Source of the DNA: Niveibacterium sp. SC-1
Lineage (GTDB): Bacteria; Pseudomonadota; Gammaproteobacteria; Burkholderiales; Rhodocyclaceae
Direction of reading: 5' to 3'
Assembly: GCF_038235435.1 (NCBI RefSeq)
Contig: NZ_CP151275.1
Coordinates: 4,464,001 to 4,528,000, forward strand
DNA length: 64,000 bases
The notes beneath the pieces were generated by a model. The model saw only the letters and a list, made by a program, of their open reading frames with translations. It ran no database searches and was not told the DNA's origin. The translations under genes and the position numbers were made by a program. Position 1 is the first letter of the stretch. Every line of letters begins with the position of its first letter. Shown here piece after piece: positions 34,138 to 43,757 of the stretch.

Positions 34138-37100
34138 TGCCGCGCGGCGGCCAGACCGGCAGGTCCAGGCGCGGGCGGCTGGCGAAGTCGGGCCCTGCGG
34201 GCGGCTGCGCGTCGAGACCGGCCAGCGCCAGTGCGATCGCGCGTTCAAGCTGCGGGTCGCGCCCTGCGGCGTAGTCCTGCGGCGCGATGTCCACTTCCAC
34301 GTCCGGATCGGTGCCGCGGTTCTCCACGCCCCAGGCGACATCCTTGAACCAGAAGCTGAATTCCGGTTGCGTGGTGATGCTGCCGTCGGCAAGACGATGG
34401 CGCGGCCAGATGCCGATCACGCCACCCCAGGTGCGCGTGCCCACCAGCGGGCCGAGCCCCATCAGCTTGAAGCAGTGGGAAAAGATGTCGCCGTCCGAAC
34501 CCGCGTGCTGGTTGGTGACGCACACCAGCGAGCCGCCGATCGCTTGCGCCGGATACGGCTCGGGCGCGCCCCAGCGCGAGACGTCGTAGCCGAGTACACG
34601 CCGCGCGAGCTTTTCCAGCAGCAGTTGCGAGACGTGGCCGCCACGGTTGAAGCGTGCGTCCACCACCAGGCCTTCGCGCAGGCTTTCGGTGCGCAGGTAG
34701 CGATGGAACTCGGCGAAGCCCCAGGTCACCATGTCCGGGATGTGGAGGTAGCCGAGGCGTCCGTTGGAGCGCGCACGGACTTCGGCGCGACGCGCCTCCA
34801 CCCATTCGCGGTAGCGCGCCGGCTCCTCGCTCTGCAGGGCGCTCGCCACCACGCGGCGACGCGCGCCGGCTTCGTCGGCTAGCAGCAGCTCGACCTTGCG
34901 GCCGGCACGCGAAACCATGCGGGCCTGCGGCGGATGCTCGCGGTCGCAGGCGAGGCCATCGATCGCCAACAGGCGCTCGCCCGGCTTGACGTTCACGCCG
35001 ACCGCCGCGAGCGGCGAATCGTGACCCGGCCGCCAGGCGTCGCCACGCACCAGGCGTTCGACGCGGTAGGCATTCGCGTTCTCATCCCAAGCGAAGTCCG
35101 CGCCCAGGTGGCCTAGCGGCAGCGGCGCACTGCGCTTGCGGTCGCCGCCGTATTCGTAGCAGTGGGAGGTGGCGAGTTCGCCCTGCATCTCCCAGATGAG
35201 GTCCGAGAGTTCCTCGCGGGTGGCGATGCGCTCGACCAGCGGCGCGTAGCGCGCCCAGATGTGGCCCCAGTCGACGCCGCTCATGTCGGCGGTCCAGAAC
35301 TGGTCGCGCTGCAGGCGCCAGACCTCGCGCAGCATCTGTCGCCATTCCGAGCGCGGATCGATCTCGACCTGCACCCGGTCCAGATCCACCCAGCCGGTCT
35401 CGCGCGAGTAGTCGCCCGCGTCGGCATCGTCCTTGGGCTTTTCGCCGAGCTTGAAGGCACGCAGGCCATCGCCGGTTTCCACCGCCATGGCCTTGCCCTT
35501 GGGCGCGATCGCGAAGGCACCCACGTCGTCCATCACGGTCTCGCTCTGGCGCGTCTCGAAATCCCAGCTCTGCAGCAGCGCATCGGGTTCGCCGCCTTCG
35601 TCCTCGTCGTCCTCGGGCTCGGCGGCGATCGGATGCAGGGTCCAGTAGACACGGCCCTCGGCGGCTTCGATGCGGCCGTAGCGGGCAGCCGGCACCGGGA
35701 AGGGGCGGACGCGTCCGGCGAGGCCTTCGAGCGTTACGACGACGGGCTTGGGCGGCTTGTCCTTTGCCTCGTCCTTGCTGCCGCCCTTGTCCTCTTCTTC
35801 CTTGCCCGACTCGGCTTCGGACTTGTCCTCGTCGCCGTCCTTTTCATCCTCCTCGTCCTCATCTTCGTCATCCTCGGCGAAGCCCTTGGGCAGCGGCTCG
35901 AAGGGATCGACGCCGTCTTCCTGCAGCGCGACGAGATAGGGCCGGGTGGCGCGCAGGAAGCCGAGGTCGAAGACGACTTCGTCATACACCGGCTCGAAAG
36001 CGCGGCTGGAAAGGAAGCAGAGATACTTGCCCTGCGGATCCCAGGAGGGCGAAAAGTCGTCGAAGTCCTCGCCCGACGCGAAGCCGCTGCGCCCGCTCGC
36101 GATCTCCAACAGCTTGATCGCGCGCGCCGCACGGCTGATGCCAAAGTCATAGGCAAGCCAGGCACCGTCCGGCGAGAAGGCGGGCTCCTCGATACGACGG
36201 AAGTCGCAGCGATCGAGCAGGCGCGCGCCGCGGGTCTCGAAGTCGATCAGCCAGAGTTCATTGCGGTGGTTAGTGAGCGCGGCGATGCGACCCTGCGGCG
36301 CGGCGACGAGGCCGGTCACGCGGCCCACGTCGGCGTCGATGGCGATCACTTCGTCCTCGGTGTGCAGCTCCATCCGCTCTTCGCCGGACGCATCCGAGAC
36401 CATGGCCACACTGCCGTCCGCCAGCCACAACGGCAGGCGGTAGCGCGCGCCGTGCTCGCGGCCGAGCTGGCGCATCGCGCCTTCCCACAGCGCGAAGCTG
36501 GCGGCCTTGCCGCGCAGCGACACCGCGAGCGAGTGCCCGTCGGGATGCAGCGAGAAGCTCTCCATCTCGCCGGCCGCGCTGACGAATTTGCGTGCGAGCT
36601 GCGGCCGCGCCGCCGGCACATCGATCTCGATGCGCGTGCTCTGGTTCGTCAGCGGATCAAGGCGGTACAAATCCCCACCGGCTTGGTAGACGACAGTCTG
36701 CCCGTCGGTGCTGGCCTGGCGGACGTAGTGCTCGCCGTGTTCGGTGTGGCGGCGTAGGTCCTCGCCCGCCGGCATGCAGGAATACAGATTGCCCACACCC
36801 TCGTGGTCGGAGATGAACCAGACGCGGGCGCCGATCCACATCGGGCAGGCGAAGTTGCCGCGACCTTCGGCCGGATCCAGACGCACGAACTCGCCCGCCC
36901 CCGCGGCATCGATCCACAGCTGGCCCACTGCACCACCGCGGTAACGCTTCCAGAGCGCCGGGTCGCGGGTGTCACGACCGAGCACGCAGGCACCGTTCGG
37001 CCCGTATGCGATCTCGGTAGCCGCCCCCCAGGGCAAGGCTTGCGGCAGCGGCGCGTCAAGGCTCACCCGCAGCAGCTGGCGCAGATGATGGAAAGGCTGG

Positions 37101-37447
37101 CTGGCGTTGCTGCTGACCAGCACCTCGCCGTCCGGCGTCCAGCCCGCCACCTGCGTGTAGGCACCGAGCCAGGTCAGACGGCGGGCGCTGCCGCCCTCGG
37201 CCGGCATCACATACAGCTCGGAATGCGTCTCGTCGGTCGCGACGAAGGCCAGCCAGCGGCCGCATGGGGAGAGACGCGGATGCCCCACCAGGCCGCGCCC
37301 GCCAGTCAAGCGCCGCGCCACCCCGCCGCCCAGCGGCGCCGCCCACAGGTCGTCGTCGGTGACGAAGACCAGGCGCTGCCCATGGACCGTAGGGAAGCGT
37401 AGATAGGCGGCGGGTGGCGTGGAAAAATCGGTGGAGGCGAGGGACAT
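34133..37447 (-). CDS. Tricorn-like S41 family protease
   Basis: The product has 1104 residues with the tricorn layout: an N-terminal beta-propeller of TolB/WD-like repeats (about 20-500), a second propeller-like region, a PDZ domain (about 800-890), and a C-terminal S41 core. The nucleophile Ser is in NQHAGSDGDIFSH (about residue 984) and a catalytic His is probable in LATSHCYEYGG. Tricorn proteases degrade oligopeptides in the cytosol downstream of larger proteases. An Asp/Glu/Lys-rich low-complexity stretch (about 525-570) interrupts the propellers. No signal peptide is seen. The stop codon lies inside the arm of a palindromic repeat, so the last residues may derive from that insertion. 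Confidence 0.93.
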   Translation of the reverse strand: MSLASTDFSTPPAAYLRFPTVHGQRLVFVTDDDLWAAPLGGGVARRLTGGRGLVGHPRLSPCGRWLAFVATDETHSELYVMPAEGGSARRLTWLGAYTQVAGWTPDGEVLVSSNASQPFHHLRQLLRVSLDAPLPQALPWGAATEIAYGPNGACVLGRDTRDPALWKRYRGGAVGQLWIDAAGAGEFVRLDPAEGRGNFACPMWIGARVWFISDHEGVGNLYSCMPAGEDLRRHTEHGEHYVRQASTDGQTVVYQAGGDLYRLDPLTNQSTRIEIDVPAARPQLARKFVSAAGEMESFSLHPDGHSLAVSLRGKAASFALWEGAMRQLGREHGARYRLPLWLADGSVAMVSDASGEERMELHTEDEVIAIDADVGRVTGLVAAPQGRIAALTNHRNELWLIDFETRGARLLDRCDFRRIEEPAFSPDGAWLAYDFGISRAARAIKLLEIASGRSGFASGEDFDDFSPSWDPQGKYLCFLSSRAFEPVYDEVVFDLGFLRATRPYLVALQEDGVDPFEPLPKGFAEDDEDEDEEDEKDGDEDKSEAESGKEEEDKGGSKDEAKDKPPKPVVVTLEGLAGRVRPFPVPAARYGRIEAAEGRVYWTLHPIAAEPEDDEDEGGEPDALLQSWDFETRQSETVMDDVGAFAIAPKGKAMAVETGDGLRAFKLGEKPKDDADAGDYSRETGWVDLDRVQVEIDPRSEWRQMLREVWRLQRDQFWTADMSGVDWGHIWARYAPLVERIATREELSDLIWEMQGELATSHCYEYGGDRKRSAPLPLGHLGADFAWDENANAYRVERLVRGDAWRPGHDSPLAAVGVNVKPGERLLAIDGLACDREHPPQARMVSRAGRKVELLLADEAGARRRVVASALQSEEPARYREWVEARRAEVRARSNGRLGYLHIPDMVTWGFAEFHRYLRTESLREGLVVDARFNRGGHVSQLLLEKLARRVLGYDVSRWGAPEPYPAQAIGGSLVCVTNQHAGSDGDIFSHCFKLMGLGPLVGTRTWGGVIGIWPRHRLADGSITTQPEFSFWFKDVAWGVENRGTDPDVEVDIAPQDYAAGRDPQLERAIALALAGLDAQPPAGPDFASRPRLDLPVWPPRGN

Positions 37448-37535
37448 GCAGGCGGGCTCCGGCTAGCGTCGTCGGACGCGCGCCAGCAATTGGAATGGGA
37501 AGCCGGTCATTATGCCACCCCACCACCTCCAGTCT

Positions 37536-37564
37536 TTGCAGAATCAGAAGGCGAAGGCTATACT
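37536..37564 (+). promoter_or_regulatory. Sigma-70 promoter of tRNA-Ala
   Basis: TTGCAG (-35) and TATACT (-10) are separated by 17 bp. The -10 ends 13 bp before the mature tRNA 5' end. Confidence 0.75.
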
Positions 37565-37577
37565 CACGCCCTCGCGT

Positions 37578-37653
<76 letters not shown>

Positions 37654-37661
37654 CGGAACAA

Positions 37662-37691
37662 AAAAGGGCCTGACGAAAGTCAGGCCCTTTT
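37662..37691 (+). terminator. Rho-independent terminator of tRNA-Ala
   Basis: GGGCCTGAC (37666-37674) pairs perfectly with GTCAGGCCC (37679-37687) around a GAAA tetraloop, flanked by A and T runs. The symmetric runs make it usable on either strand. Confidence 0.95.
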
Positions 37692-37994
37692 GCTTTCCGG
37701 CCCCTCTTGCCGGGAAAAGCCTCCCCCGGCCTTGCTGCCGCCCGTTCCAACACACCCACCGCTCGCATCGCCGCCGGCGGTGCCCGGCGACACGTCCCTG
37801 CCATTGCCAGGCAATGCAGTTTGCATGACGAATAGTACGCATCGGCGAGCGATCCACGCGTGTGCGCCCATTCCGGATATGCCAACATCACAAACCGTCC
37901 GACTGCGAATGATGTCGTCCTCATGTGGAACGGCGCGCATCGCAGTCGGAACCGTGATCCGCATATCCCGAATCCGCCGAGTTCGCCGCATCTC
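37692..37994. other. Leader of the vgrG island with nested inverted repeats
   Basis: No gene is seen. Two nested inverted repeats lie at 37870-37881 with 37962-37973 (11 of 12 matched) and at 37899-37908 with 37940-37949 (perfect), enclosing a ~100-bp segment that ends 21 bp before the vgrG ATG. It could be an operator, a structured 5' leader or a small mobile repeat. Confidence 0.55.
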
Positions 37995-40952
37995 ATGAAC
38001 GACGTACTGTCCGCCCTCGCCCAGGCGCTGCTCGCGGGGCACACCGACCGCACGCGCCTGCTGCGCCTGCATCTGCCCGCCGCCCTGCCGGCCTTGTTGC
38101 CGGACACGCTGATCGGCATCGAAGCTGTTGGCCCGTTCGCGACGCAAGGTCGGGCGGACCCGGCGGGCGCAGGCTTCCGCCTTGAGGTCCGGGTGCTCGC
38201 GCAGGGCCCGGATCTCGGCGCGGCGGACTTCCTCGGCCAACCGGCGCTGCTCGAGCTGGCGCTGGCCGACGGGGCCGGGCATCGCCCCTTTCACGGACAC
38301 ATCACCGGCTTCACCCGGCTGCAGGCCGACGGCGGTTTCGCCTACTACAGCCTAACCCTGGAGCCTTGGCTCGCCTTCCTGCGCTGGCGCAAGGACAGCT
38401 TCGTCTTCCGCGACCAGACCGTACCGGAGATCCTCGACTCGATCTTCGCCGACTACGCCGAGGCACGCCTCCAGCCGCAATGGCGTTGGCATCTCGCGGA
38501 CGACTCGATCTACCGCAAGCGCAGTACCTGCACCCAGTACCAGGAGAGCGATCTCGCGTTCGTCTCGCGCCTCCTCGCGCAGGAAGGGCTGTTCTATTGG
38601 TTCGAGCATGAAGCCGATCCGGAGGGCGACGCACTGGGGCTGCACACGCTGGTCATCGCCGACCATCCCGACGCGTTCGCCGACGCCCAAGCCGCTCAGG
38701 TGAGCCTGCAGCGCGGCTCGGCGATCCGCGCTGCGGAGGGTTTCAGCGCGCTACAGGCCGCAACGAACTGGGCGCCACAGGCGCGCGAAATCCTGAGTTG
38801 GGACTACCGCGCGGCCCAGAAACAGCAAGCGAACGCCGAGGCCACAACAAGCTCCGCAAATGCGGACGCCGCCTTGAACATGCGCGAGGCCGTCGGCCAG
38901 TACGCCTGGCCTGACGGCGAGACCGGCGAACGCTTCGCGCGTGTCTGGCTGGAAGGCGAGACCGCCGCAGCAAACCGCTGGCACGGCGCGGGCAACCTCC
39001 GCTCCCTGGCGCCAGGCGCATGCGTCACTGTGGAACCGATGGCGGGTCAGAGCGTGCGGTTGGCGGTGCTGCGCGTCCGGCACGAGGCGCGCAACAATCT
39101 GGGCGCCACCCTCACCGACAGCCTCGCACGCGCAGTCCCGGATCACCTCGATCGGGATGCAGCAACCGAATCGCCCTACCGCCAGCAGTTCGAGGCCCAA
39201 GCCGCTGAGCTTCCGTATCGCGCCGCGCCGCGACTGACCTCCGGCGCCGCTGCATTCGGCGTACCACAGGCCCGCACGCAGACCGCGATCGTCGTCGGCA
39301 CGCCCGGCGAACCCGTGCTCACTGACCGCGACGGTCGCATCCGCGTGCAGTTCCACTGGCAGCGTGGTGGCGACAGTCACAGCCAACTCGCCCATCCCTC
39401 CGGCGAGGACAACGCTCCGGCCGCAGCGGGCAGCTGGAGCTGGGTCCGCGTGATGAGCAGCTGGGCCGGCGCCAACTGGGGCGCCGTGTTTACACCGCGC
39501 GTCGGTCAGGAAGTGGTCGTCGATTTCATCGAGGGCGATCCCGATCGTCCCGTGGTCACCGGCGCGGTCTACAACGGCAGTGGCGCGGAAGACGCCCAGC
39601 ACAACAGCCGTTCCCAAGGCACCGGCGCCGCAACCGGCAACGCACCCGCCTGGTTCGCCGGCGCGCAGACATCGAGCGCGGAAGGACAGCAAGGACACGC
39701 CCACGGCGCGAGCCTGTGGGGCATCAAGACGCAAGCCATGGGCGCCAGCCAGAGCGGCGACGGCGGCTTCAACCAGCTTGCCTTCGACCTCACGCCCGGC
39801 GAGGCACGCGTCCAGCTCGCCACCACCCAGCATGCCAGCGGACTGACGCTGGGCGCCATCCGCCACCAGTACGACAACCAGCGCCTCGCCGCCCGCGGCC
39901 TGGGTACGGAACTGCTGAGCGAACAGTCCGGCGCATTGCGCGCGGGCTCGGGCCTCTTGCTCTCCACCTTCGGCAGCAGCGGCGGCGCGCAGATGAACGC
40001 CCAAGCCGCGAGCGCCAGCCTGACGCAGGCACAAGACGTCGCGCGCACGCTGGCCCAATCCGCCCGCGCCCAGAAAGCCATCGTCGCCGACGAGCCGCAA
40101 GAACTGGCAGCCATCGAAGCGCTTGGCGACAGCCTCAAGGATCTCGCCGCGACACAGACCCGCGACAGCGCCGCCGACAACGGTGGCGCCGGCACAGTGC
40201 CCGCCTGGGACAGTCCGATGATCATCGCCGAAGCCGCCGCCGGCCTCGTCGCCACTACCCCCGCCGACGCTGCGCTGGTGAGTGGCAGAACGCTCTCCGC
40301 GGTCGCCGCCGACATCAACGGCATCGCCCAGGCCAACAGCGGCTGGAGCGCCGCGCAAGGCATCGTCCTCTACGCCTACGGCAAAGCCAGCGACACCTCG
40401 CGCGCCATCACCAAGACCGGCCTGCAGCTCCACGCCGCCCACGGCCCCGTCTCGGTCCGGGCCCAAAGCGACACCCTGTCGATCAACGCCCAGAAGCGCC
40501 TCACGATCGCCAGCACCGAAAGCACCGTCACCCTGCAAGGCAAGGACATGCTCAAGCTCGTCGCCGCCGGTGCGGCGCTGGATCTGTCGGGCGGCAACAT
40601 CACGCTCACGGCGCCGGGCAAGGCGGAGTTGAAGGCGGCGAGCAAGAACTTCACTGGGCCGCAGGCGGCAAAGGGCGGTGCGCCTGCGCTTTCCGCCAGT
40701 TCGCTGTCCCAAGATCCCTATGCGCTTCGCGCCGCCAAGGAACTGCACCACCTGCAGTACCAAGCCACAGCAGCCGACGGCTCGCCGCTCGCCGACAGGC
40801 CTTATGTGCTGTTCCGTGAGGACGGCTCTGTCGAGCACGGGCGTACGGACGCGCAAGGCCGTACAAAGACGATCACTACGGCACGTGCCGAAGACGTTCA
40901 CCTGCATATCGAAGACGCGGATCACAGAGGCTTCCGCGTCATTCCCGAGTAG
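37995..40952 (+). CDS. vgrG: Type VI secretion spike protein VgrG with C-terminal transthyretin-like extension
   Basis: The product has 985 residues from ATG 37995. The gp27-like region spans about 1-370 (LTLEPWLAFLRWRKD, VSRLLAQEGLFYWFEHE), the gp5 OB fold about 430-570 (TPGEPVLTDRDGRIRVQFHW, WGAVFTPRVGQEVVVDF), and the DUF2345 region about 590-890. A ~90-residue beta-rich tail (LADRPYVLFREDGSVEHGRT..., HIEDADHRGFRVIPE) resembles the transthyretin-like adaptor that carries cargo effectors on other VgrGs. VgrG trimers tip the Hcp tube and pierce target cells. The next gene, 9 bp downstream, is the likely cargo. No Shine-Dalgarno is obvious. No structural T6SS genes are in the window, so this is an orphan vgrG module. 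Confidence 0.95.
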   Translation: MNDVLSALAQALLAGHTDRTRLLRLHLPAALPALLPDTLIGIEAVGPFATQGRADPAGAGFRLEVRVLAQGPDLGAADFLGQPALLELALADGAGHRPFHGHITGFTRLQADGGFAYYSLTLEPWLAFLRWRKDSFVFRDQTVPEILDSIFADYAEARLQPQWRWHLADDSIYRKRSTCTQYQESDLAFVSRLLAQEGLFYWFEHEADPEGDALGLHTLVIADHPDAFADAQAAQVSLQRGSAIRAAEGFSALQAATNWAPQAREILSWDYRAAQKQQANAEATTSSANADAALNMREAVGQYAWPDGETGERFARVWLEGETAAANRWHGAGNLRSLAPGACVTVEPMAGQSVRLAVLRVRHEARNNLGATLTDSLARAVPDHLDRDAATESPYRQQFEAQAAELPYRAAPRLTSGAAAFGVPQARTQTAIVVGTPGEPVLTDRDGRIRVQFHWQRGGDSHSQLAHPSGEDNAPAAAGSWSWVRVMSSWAGANWGAVFTPRVGQEVVVDFIEGDPDRPVVTGAVYNGSGAEDAQHNSRSQGTGAATGNAPAWFAGAQTSSAEGQQGHAHGASLWGIKTQAMGASQSGDGGFNQLAFDLTPGEARVQLATTQHASGLTLGAIRHQYDNQRLAARGLGTELLSEQSGALRAGSGLLLSTFGSSGGAQMNAQAASASLTQAQDVARTLAQSARAQKAIVADEPQELAAIEALGDSLKDLAATQTRDSAADNGGAGTVPAWDSPMIIAEAAAGLVATTPADAALVSGRTLSAVAADINGIAQANSGWSAAQGIVLYAYGKASDTSRAITKTGLQLHAAHGPVSVRAQSDTLSINAQKRLTIASTESTVTLQGKDMLKLVAAGAALDLSGGNITLTAPGKAELKAASKNFTGPQAAKGGAPALSASSLSQDPYALRAAKELHHLQYQATAADGSPLADRPYVLFREDGSVEHGRTDAQGRTKTITTARAEDVHLHIEDADHRGFRVIPE

Positions 40953-40961
40953 AGGCGGATC

Positions 40962-43757
40962 ATGAAAACAGTGGGCAGATTCCGGCTGTTCTACAAGGAC
41001 AGCACGACAGAGCTCCCATGTGAGGGCGTGCATTACCGCATCATGGCGTCCGATCGTGTCGTTGTTGCGGGCGTCACGCACGCCAACGGCGAAACGGTGG
41101 ACGTAACCCGAACCTCTTTCGACACGCGCTTCGAGCTTCAGGTGCTGGACGCCCGCGCCCGACGCTACGTCCCGCCCGAAATCCACCATGAAAGTGAATA
41201 CGACGCGCTTCTCAAGCTGGACACCGTTCGCGAGGGAGGCCGGGCCTTGCACAAGGTACGCATCAAGCCCTACTACGAACTGCGTTTCTTCCGCCAACAA
41301 GGCGGACAGCCCCTCGCGAATGCCAGTTTCACGGCTTACACGCTGGCGCCCGATGGCAAAGAAGCCGTTGCCCAGGGGATTGACGGAGGCCCTTTGCGCG
41401 GCAAGACCGACAGCGAGGGAAAGACCGACATCCTCTATTGCGCGAGCGCGGCACACTTCCGCTTCACGGTACCCGGCACCTCCATTACGGCGCAGACCGC
41501 GCCACTTCGCCCGCTTTTTCGCGGCATGGCCGTCACCCGATACGATTTCCCGTTCAAGACCGTGAGCGCAACCACCGCCCGGGATCCCGCCCATCAAGTC
41601 CGCCTGAGCGGCAAGAAGCCCCTGCCGATGGTGGGTTCGCTTGAAGATCAGGAACTGCTTGTCATTCCCCAGAAAGAATGGGACGAGTTCGAGGCATTCA
41701 GCAGTCATCTGGATGCCGTTCTTGCACAACGACACCAAGCACAGCAGGACGTGAGCCGGGCGCTGGAAGCTCGATCCCAGGCGGATGTCGCACAAGCTGA
41801 GAAAGCGCTGGGCCTCGCAGAGGACAAGGTCAAGTCCGTCCTGAACAAGAACTTCAAGACCGGCGCCGATCTCAAGGAGATGGTGACCTGGGAAAGCTAC
41901 AACGCCGGCCGCGAGAAAGGCGCTGGGAACAGCGTCGGCATGCGCCGCCGCTACATCCCGCAGGCGATGTACGACAAGCTCAAGGCACGCAAGGTCAACA
42001 AGGAAATCAAACTCTCCATCAAATTCCCGCAAGCGTTAGGCACCTCCGGGTCGAGCAGCATCAAGCCTAAGCAACTGGACGTCGCATCGTTCAAACAGGC
42101 TTTCGAGAAGATCAAGACCGAGCTCAAAACGTCCAAGGAATGGAAGGCTGATCCGCGCGTCGTCGACGTGTTCGACGGAGTGAGCGGGCAGCTTTCGGAG
42201 ACGATCAGGAAGAGCGACTCGTACGAGGTGGAAAAAGCGGCGCAATGGCTGCGCCTGGTAGGCGGTGCCGGCGCCAGTGCAGAGGCCAACTGGAAGGACA
42301 AGAAGGTCCAGCTCCAGGGCTCACTTCAGGGCAAGCTGGTATTGGCCGAAGGGCAGTACACCATGCGCCGCGCCGTGCCCTCATTGAATGGCTGGCTCAT
42401 GAGCCTGGACGGCGAAGACCTGGGAGCGATCCGCTTTGTCATGGAGTGCACGCTCTATGGATTTGCGGGAGCCAAGGTGGTCGCCGCGGGCTCCGTGGGA
42501 ATCACTCTGGACGGCGCAAAATCCATGGTAAAGGGCATCAAACGGGACCCCAACACGGGCTATCGCAACATACTTGATCCGCGTACGGGACTGCCCAAGT
42601 TCGAACCCACAGCCCTCAATGAGGCTACGCCCAAGGACGTCAACGGGGCCAAGGTTGATATCGACGCATTCGCCGGTGTGGAGGCAGGCATTACCCCCGC
42701 CGGGCGCCTACAGTGGCTTCCACCGCAAGAAAAGGACTTCGTTAGCTTCGCGGACGTCGCTGCGACCGTCGCGGGCAGCGCTGGGGCCGGAGCAAAATTC
42801 AAGCTCTATATCTATTACGCCGACGGAAAATTCCGGCTGAAGGTCGCCGCAGGACTGTGCTGGGGCGTGGGAGCGAAGGGCTCTCTGGACTTCGCGGTGG
42901 ACAGCGGAAAGCTCTTGGATTTTGCAAAGTGGTTCTACTTTCAGCTGCTGCACTACCAGTTCAAACAGCTGGTCATTGTCCAGCAAGACGCATTTCGCGC
43001 GCTTTCTCAGATCCTCGTTCTGCTGGTCGCGCAAGCTGATACTGACGCTGGCGAGCAGCTTCGGAAGGACGCCATCTCTGTCGACCTCGCCTTCCAACAG
43101 TTCTTGACTTCTCTAGACTCGGCCAAAGAGCGAGAAGCCATGGTCAACAGCATCAACCGCAAACCGGAATGGTTGATCTACGCCACGCCCGAAACACGCG
43201 GCATGCTGCTGTATTTGATCACTCGCCATTGCTTCGCTAATCACATGCGGGCCCTGCCAAGCGTGTCGACGGGCAAGCATTGGAATGATCCCGAGTTTCA
43301 TCTGATGGACAGCCACAAGGCAGCCGTTCTCGCGATCTTGCAACCTATCAGCACGCGCGACGAGTGGGCCAACGTCATGCAGCACATGAGCACCAACGGC
43401 TCCAAAATCATCGGCCCCGCCGGCAAGCAGGAAGGTGACATACTCCGCTTCCTGAACTACGGGTACTCGCTTGCCGAGAATCTGGAAACGCTCATCGACC
43501 AACTCAATGCCGGAGGTCCCATTACCTCGCCCGCCAAAGAGCCCGATACCGGCAACAAGTATCTCGACGAATTCTTCAAGAAACGTCGCGATCTACTGAA
43601 GAGCTTTCCCAAAGGCTACAAAGTAGCGGGATATTCGCGGGAGGCATTCCGCCTCCTCGCCGCGATTGATGGACAGGCTAGCCCGCAATTCGCGCTAGCC
43701 GAGCCCAATGCGCTCATGGATGGGGGTAGTCGACAGACTGCGGTAGCGTTCGCTTAG
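40962..43757 (+). CDS. Putative VgrG-linked T6SS effector (931 aa), toxin type unknown
   Basis: The product starts 9 bp after vgrG with GAGGCGGA as ribosome binding site. The first ~190 residues hold two beta-sandwich-like repeats (ELPCEGVHYRIMASDRVVVAG...; GQPLANASFTAYTLAPDG...) of the same transthyretin-like style as the VgrG tail, probably for docking. The middle has a coiled-coil stretch (about 245-290) and SVGMRRRYIPQAMYDKL. A Gly/Ala-rich segment follows (about 570-640, ADVAATVAGSAGAGAKFKLYIYY). The end is helical. I recognise no enzymatic motif. Position between a vgrG and a convergent membrane-anchored periplasmic-type protein suggests a toxin acting in the periplasm or envelope. Its stop overlaps that of the next gene by 4 bp. 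Confidence 0.75.
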   Translation: MKTVGRFRLFYKDSTTELPCEGVHYRIMASDRVVVAGVTHANGETVDVTRTSFDTRFELQVLDARARRYVPPEIHHESEYDALLKLDTVREGGRALHKVRIKPYYELRFFRQQGGQPLANASFTAYTLAPDGKEAVAQGIDGGPLRGKTDSEGKTDILYCASAAHFRFTVPGTSITAQTAPLRPLFRGMAVTRYDFPFKTVSATTARDPAHQVRLSGKKPLPMVGSLEDQELLVIPQKEWDEFEAFSSHLDAVLAQRHQAQQDVSRALEARSQADVAQAEKALGLAEDKVKSVLNKNFKTGADLKEMVTWESYNAGREKGAGNSVGMRRRYIPQAMYDKLKARKVNKEIKLSIKFPQALGTSGSSSIKPKQLDVASFKQAFEKIKTELKTSKEWKADPRVVDVFDGVSGQLSETIRKSDSYEVEKAAQWLRLVGGAGASAEANWKDKKVQLQGSLQGKLVLAEGQYTMRRAVPSLNGWLMSLDGEDLGAIRFVMECTLYGFAGAKVVAAGSVGITLDGAKSMVKGIKRDPNTGYRNILDPRTGLPKFEPTALNEATPKDVNGAKVDIDAFAGVEAGITPAGRLQWLPPQEKDFVSFADVAATVAGSAGAGAKFKLYIYYADGKFRLKVAAGLCWGVGAKGSLDFAVDSGKLLDFAKWFYFQLLHYQFKQLVIVQQDAFRALSQILVLLVAQADTDAGEQLRKDAISVDLAFQQFLTSLDSAKEREAMVNSINRKPEWLIYATPETRGMLLYLITRHCFANHMRALPSVSTGKHWNDPEFHLMDSHKAAVLAILQPISTRDEWANVMQHMSTNGSKIIGPAGKQEGDILRFLNYGYSLAENLETLIDQLNAGGPITSPAKEPDTGNKYLDEFFKKRRDLLKSFPKGYKVAGYSREAFRLLAAIDGQASPQFALAEPNALMDGGSRQTAVAFA

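Noticed and set aside
38751..42032. A 1093-codon open frame antisense to vgrG and the effector
   Set aside because: It is rich in Arg/Gly/Ala/Val, lacks any domain, and mirrors the GC3-biased sense genes. Such antisense frames occur opposite most genes here (for example 3563-5023, 11934-14393 and 58310-60769).
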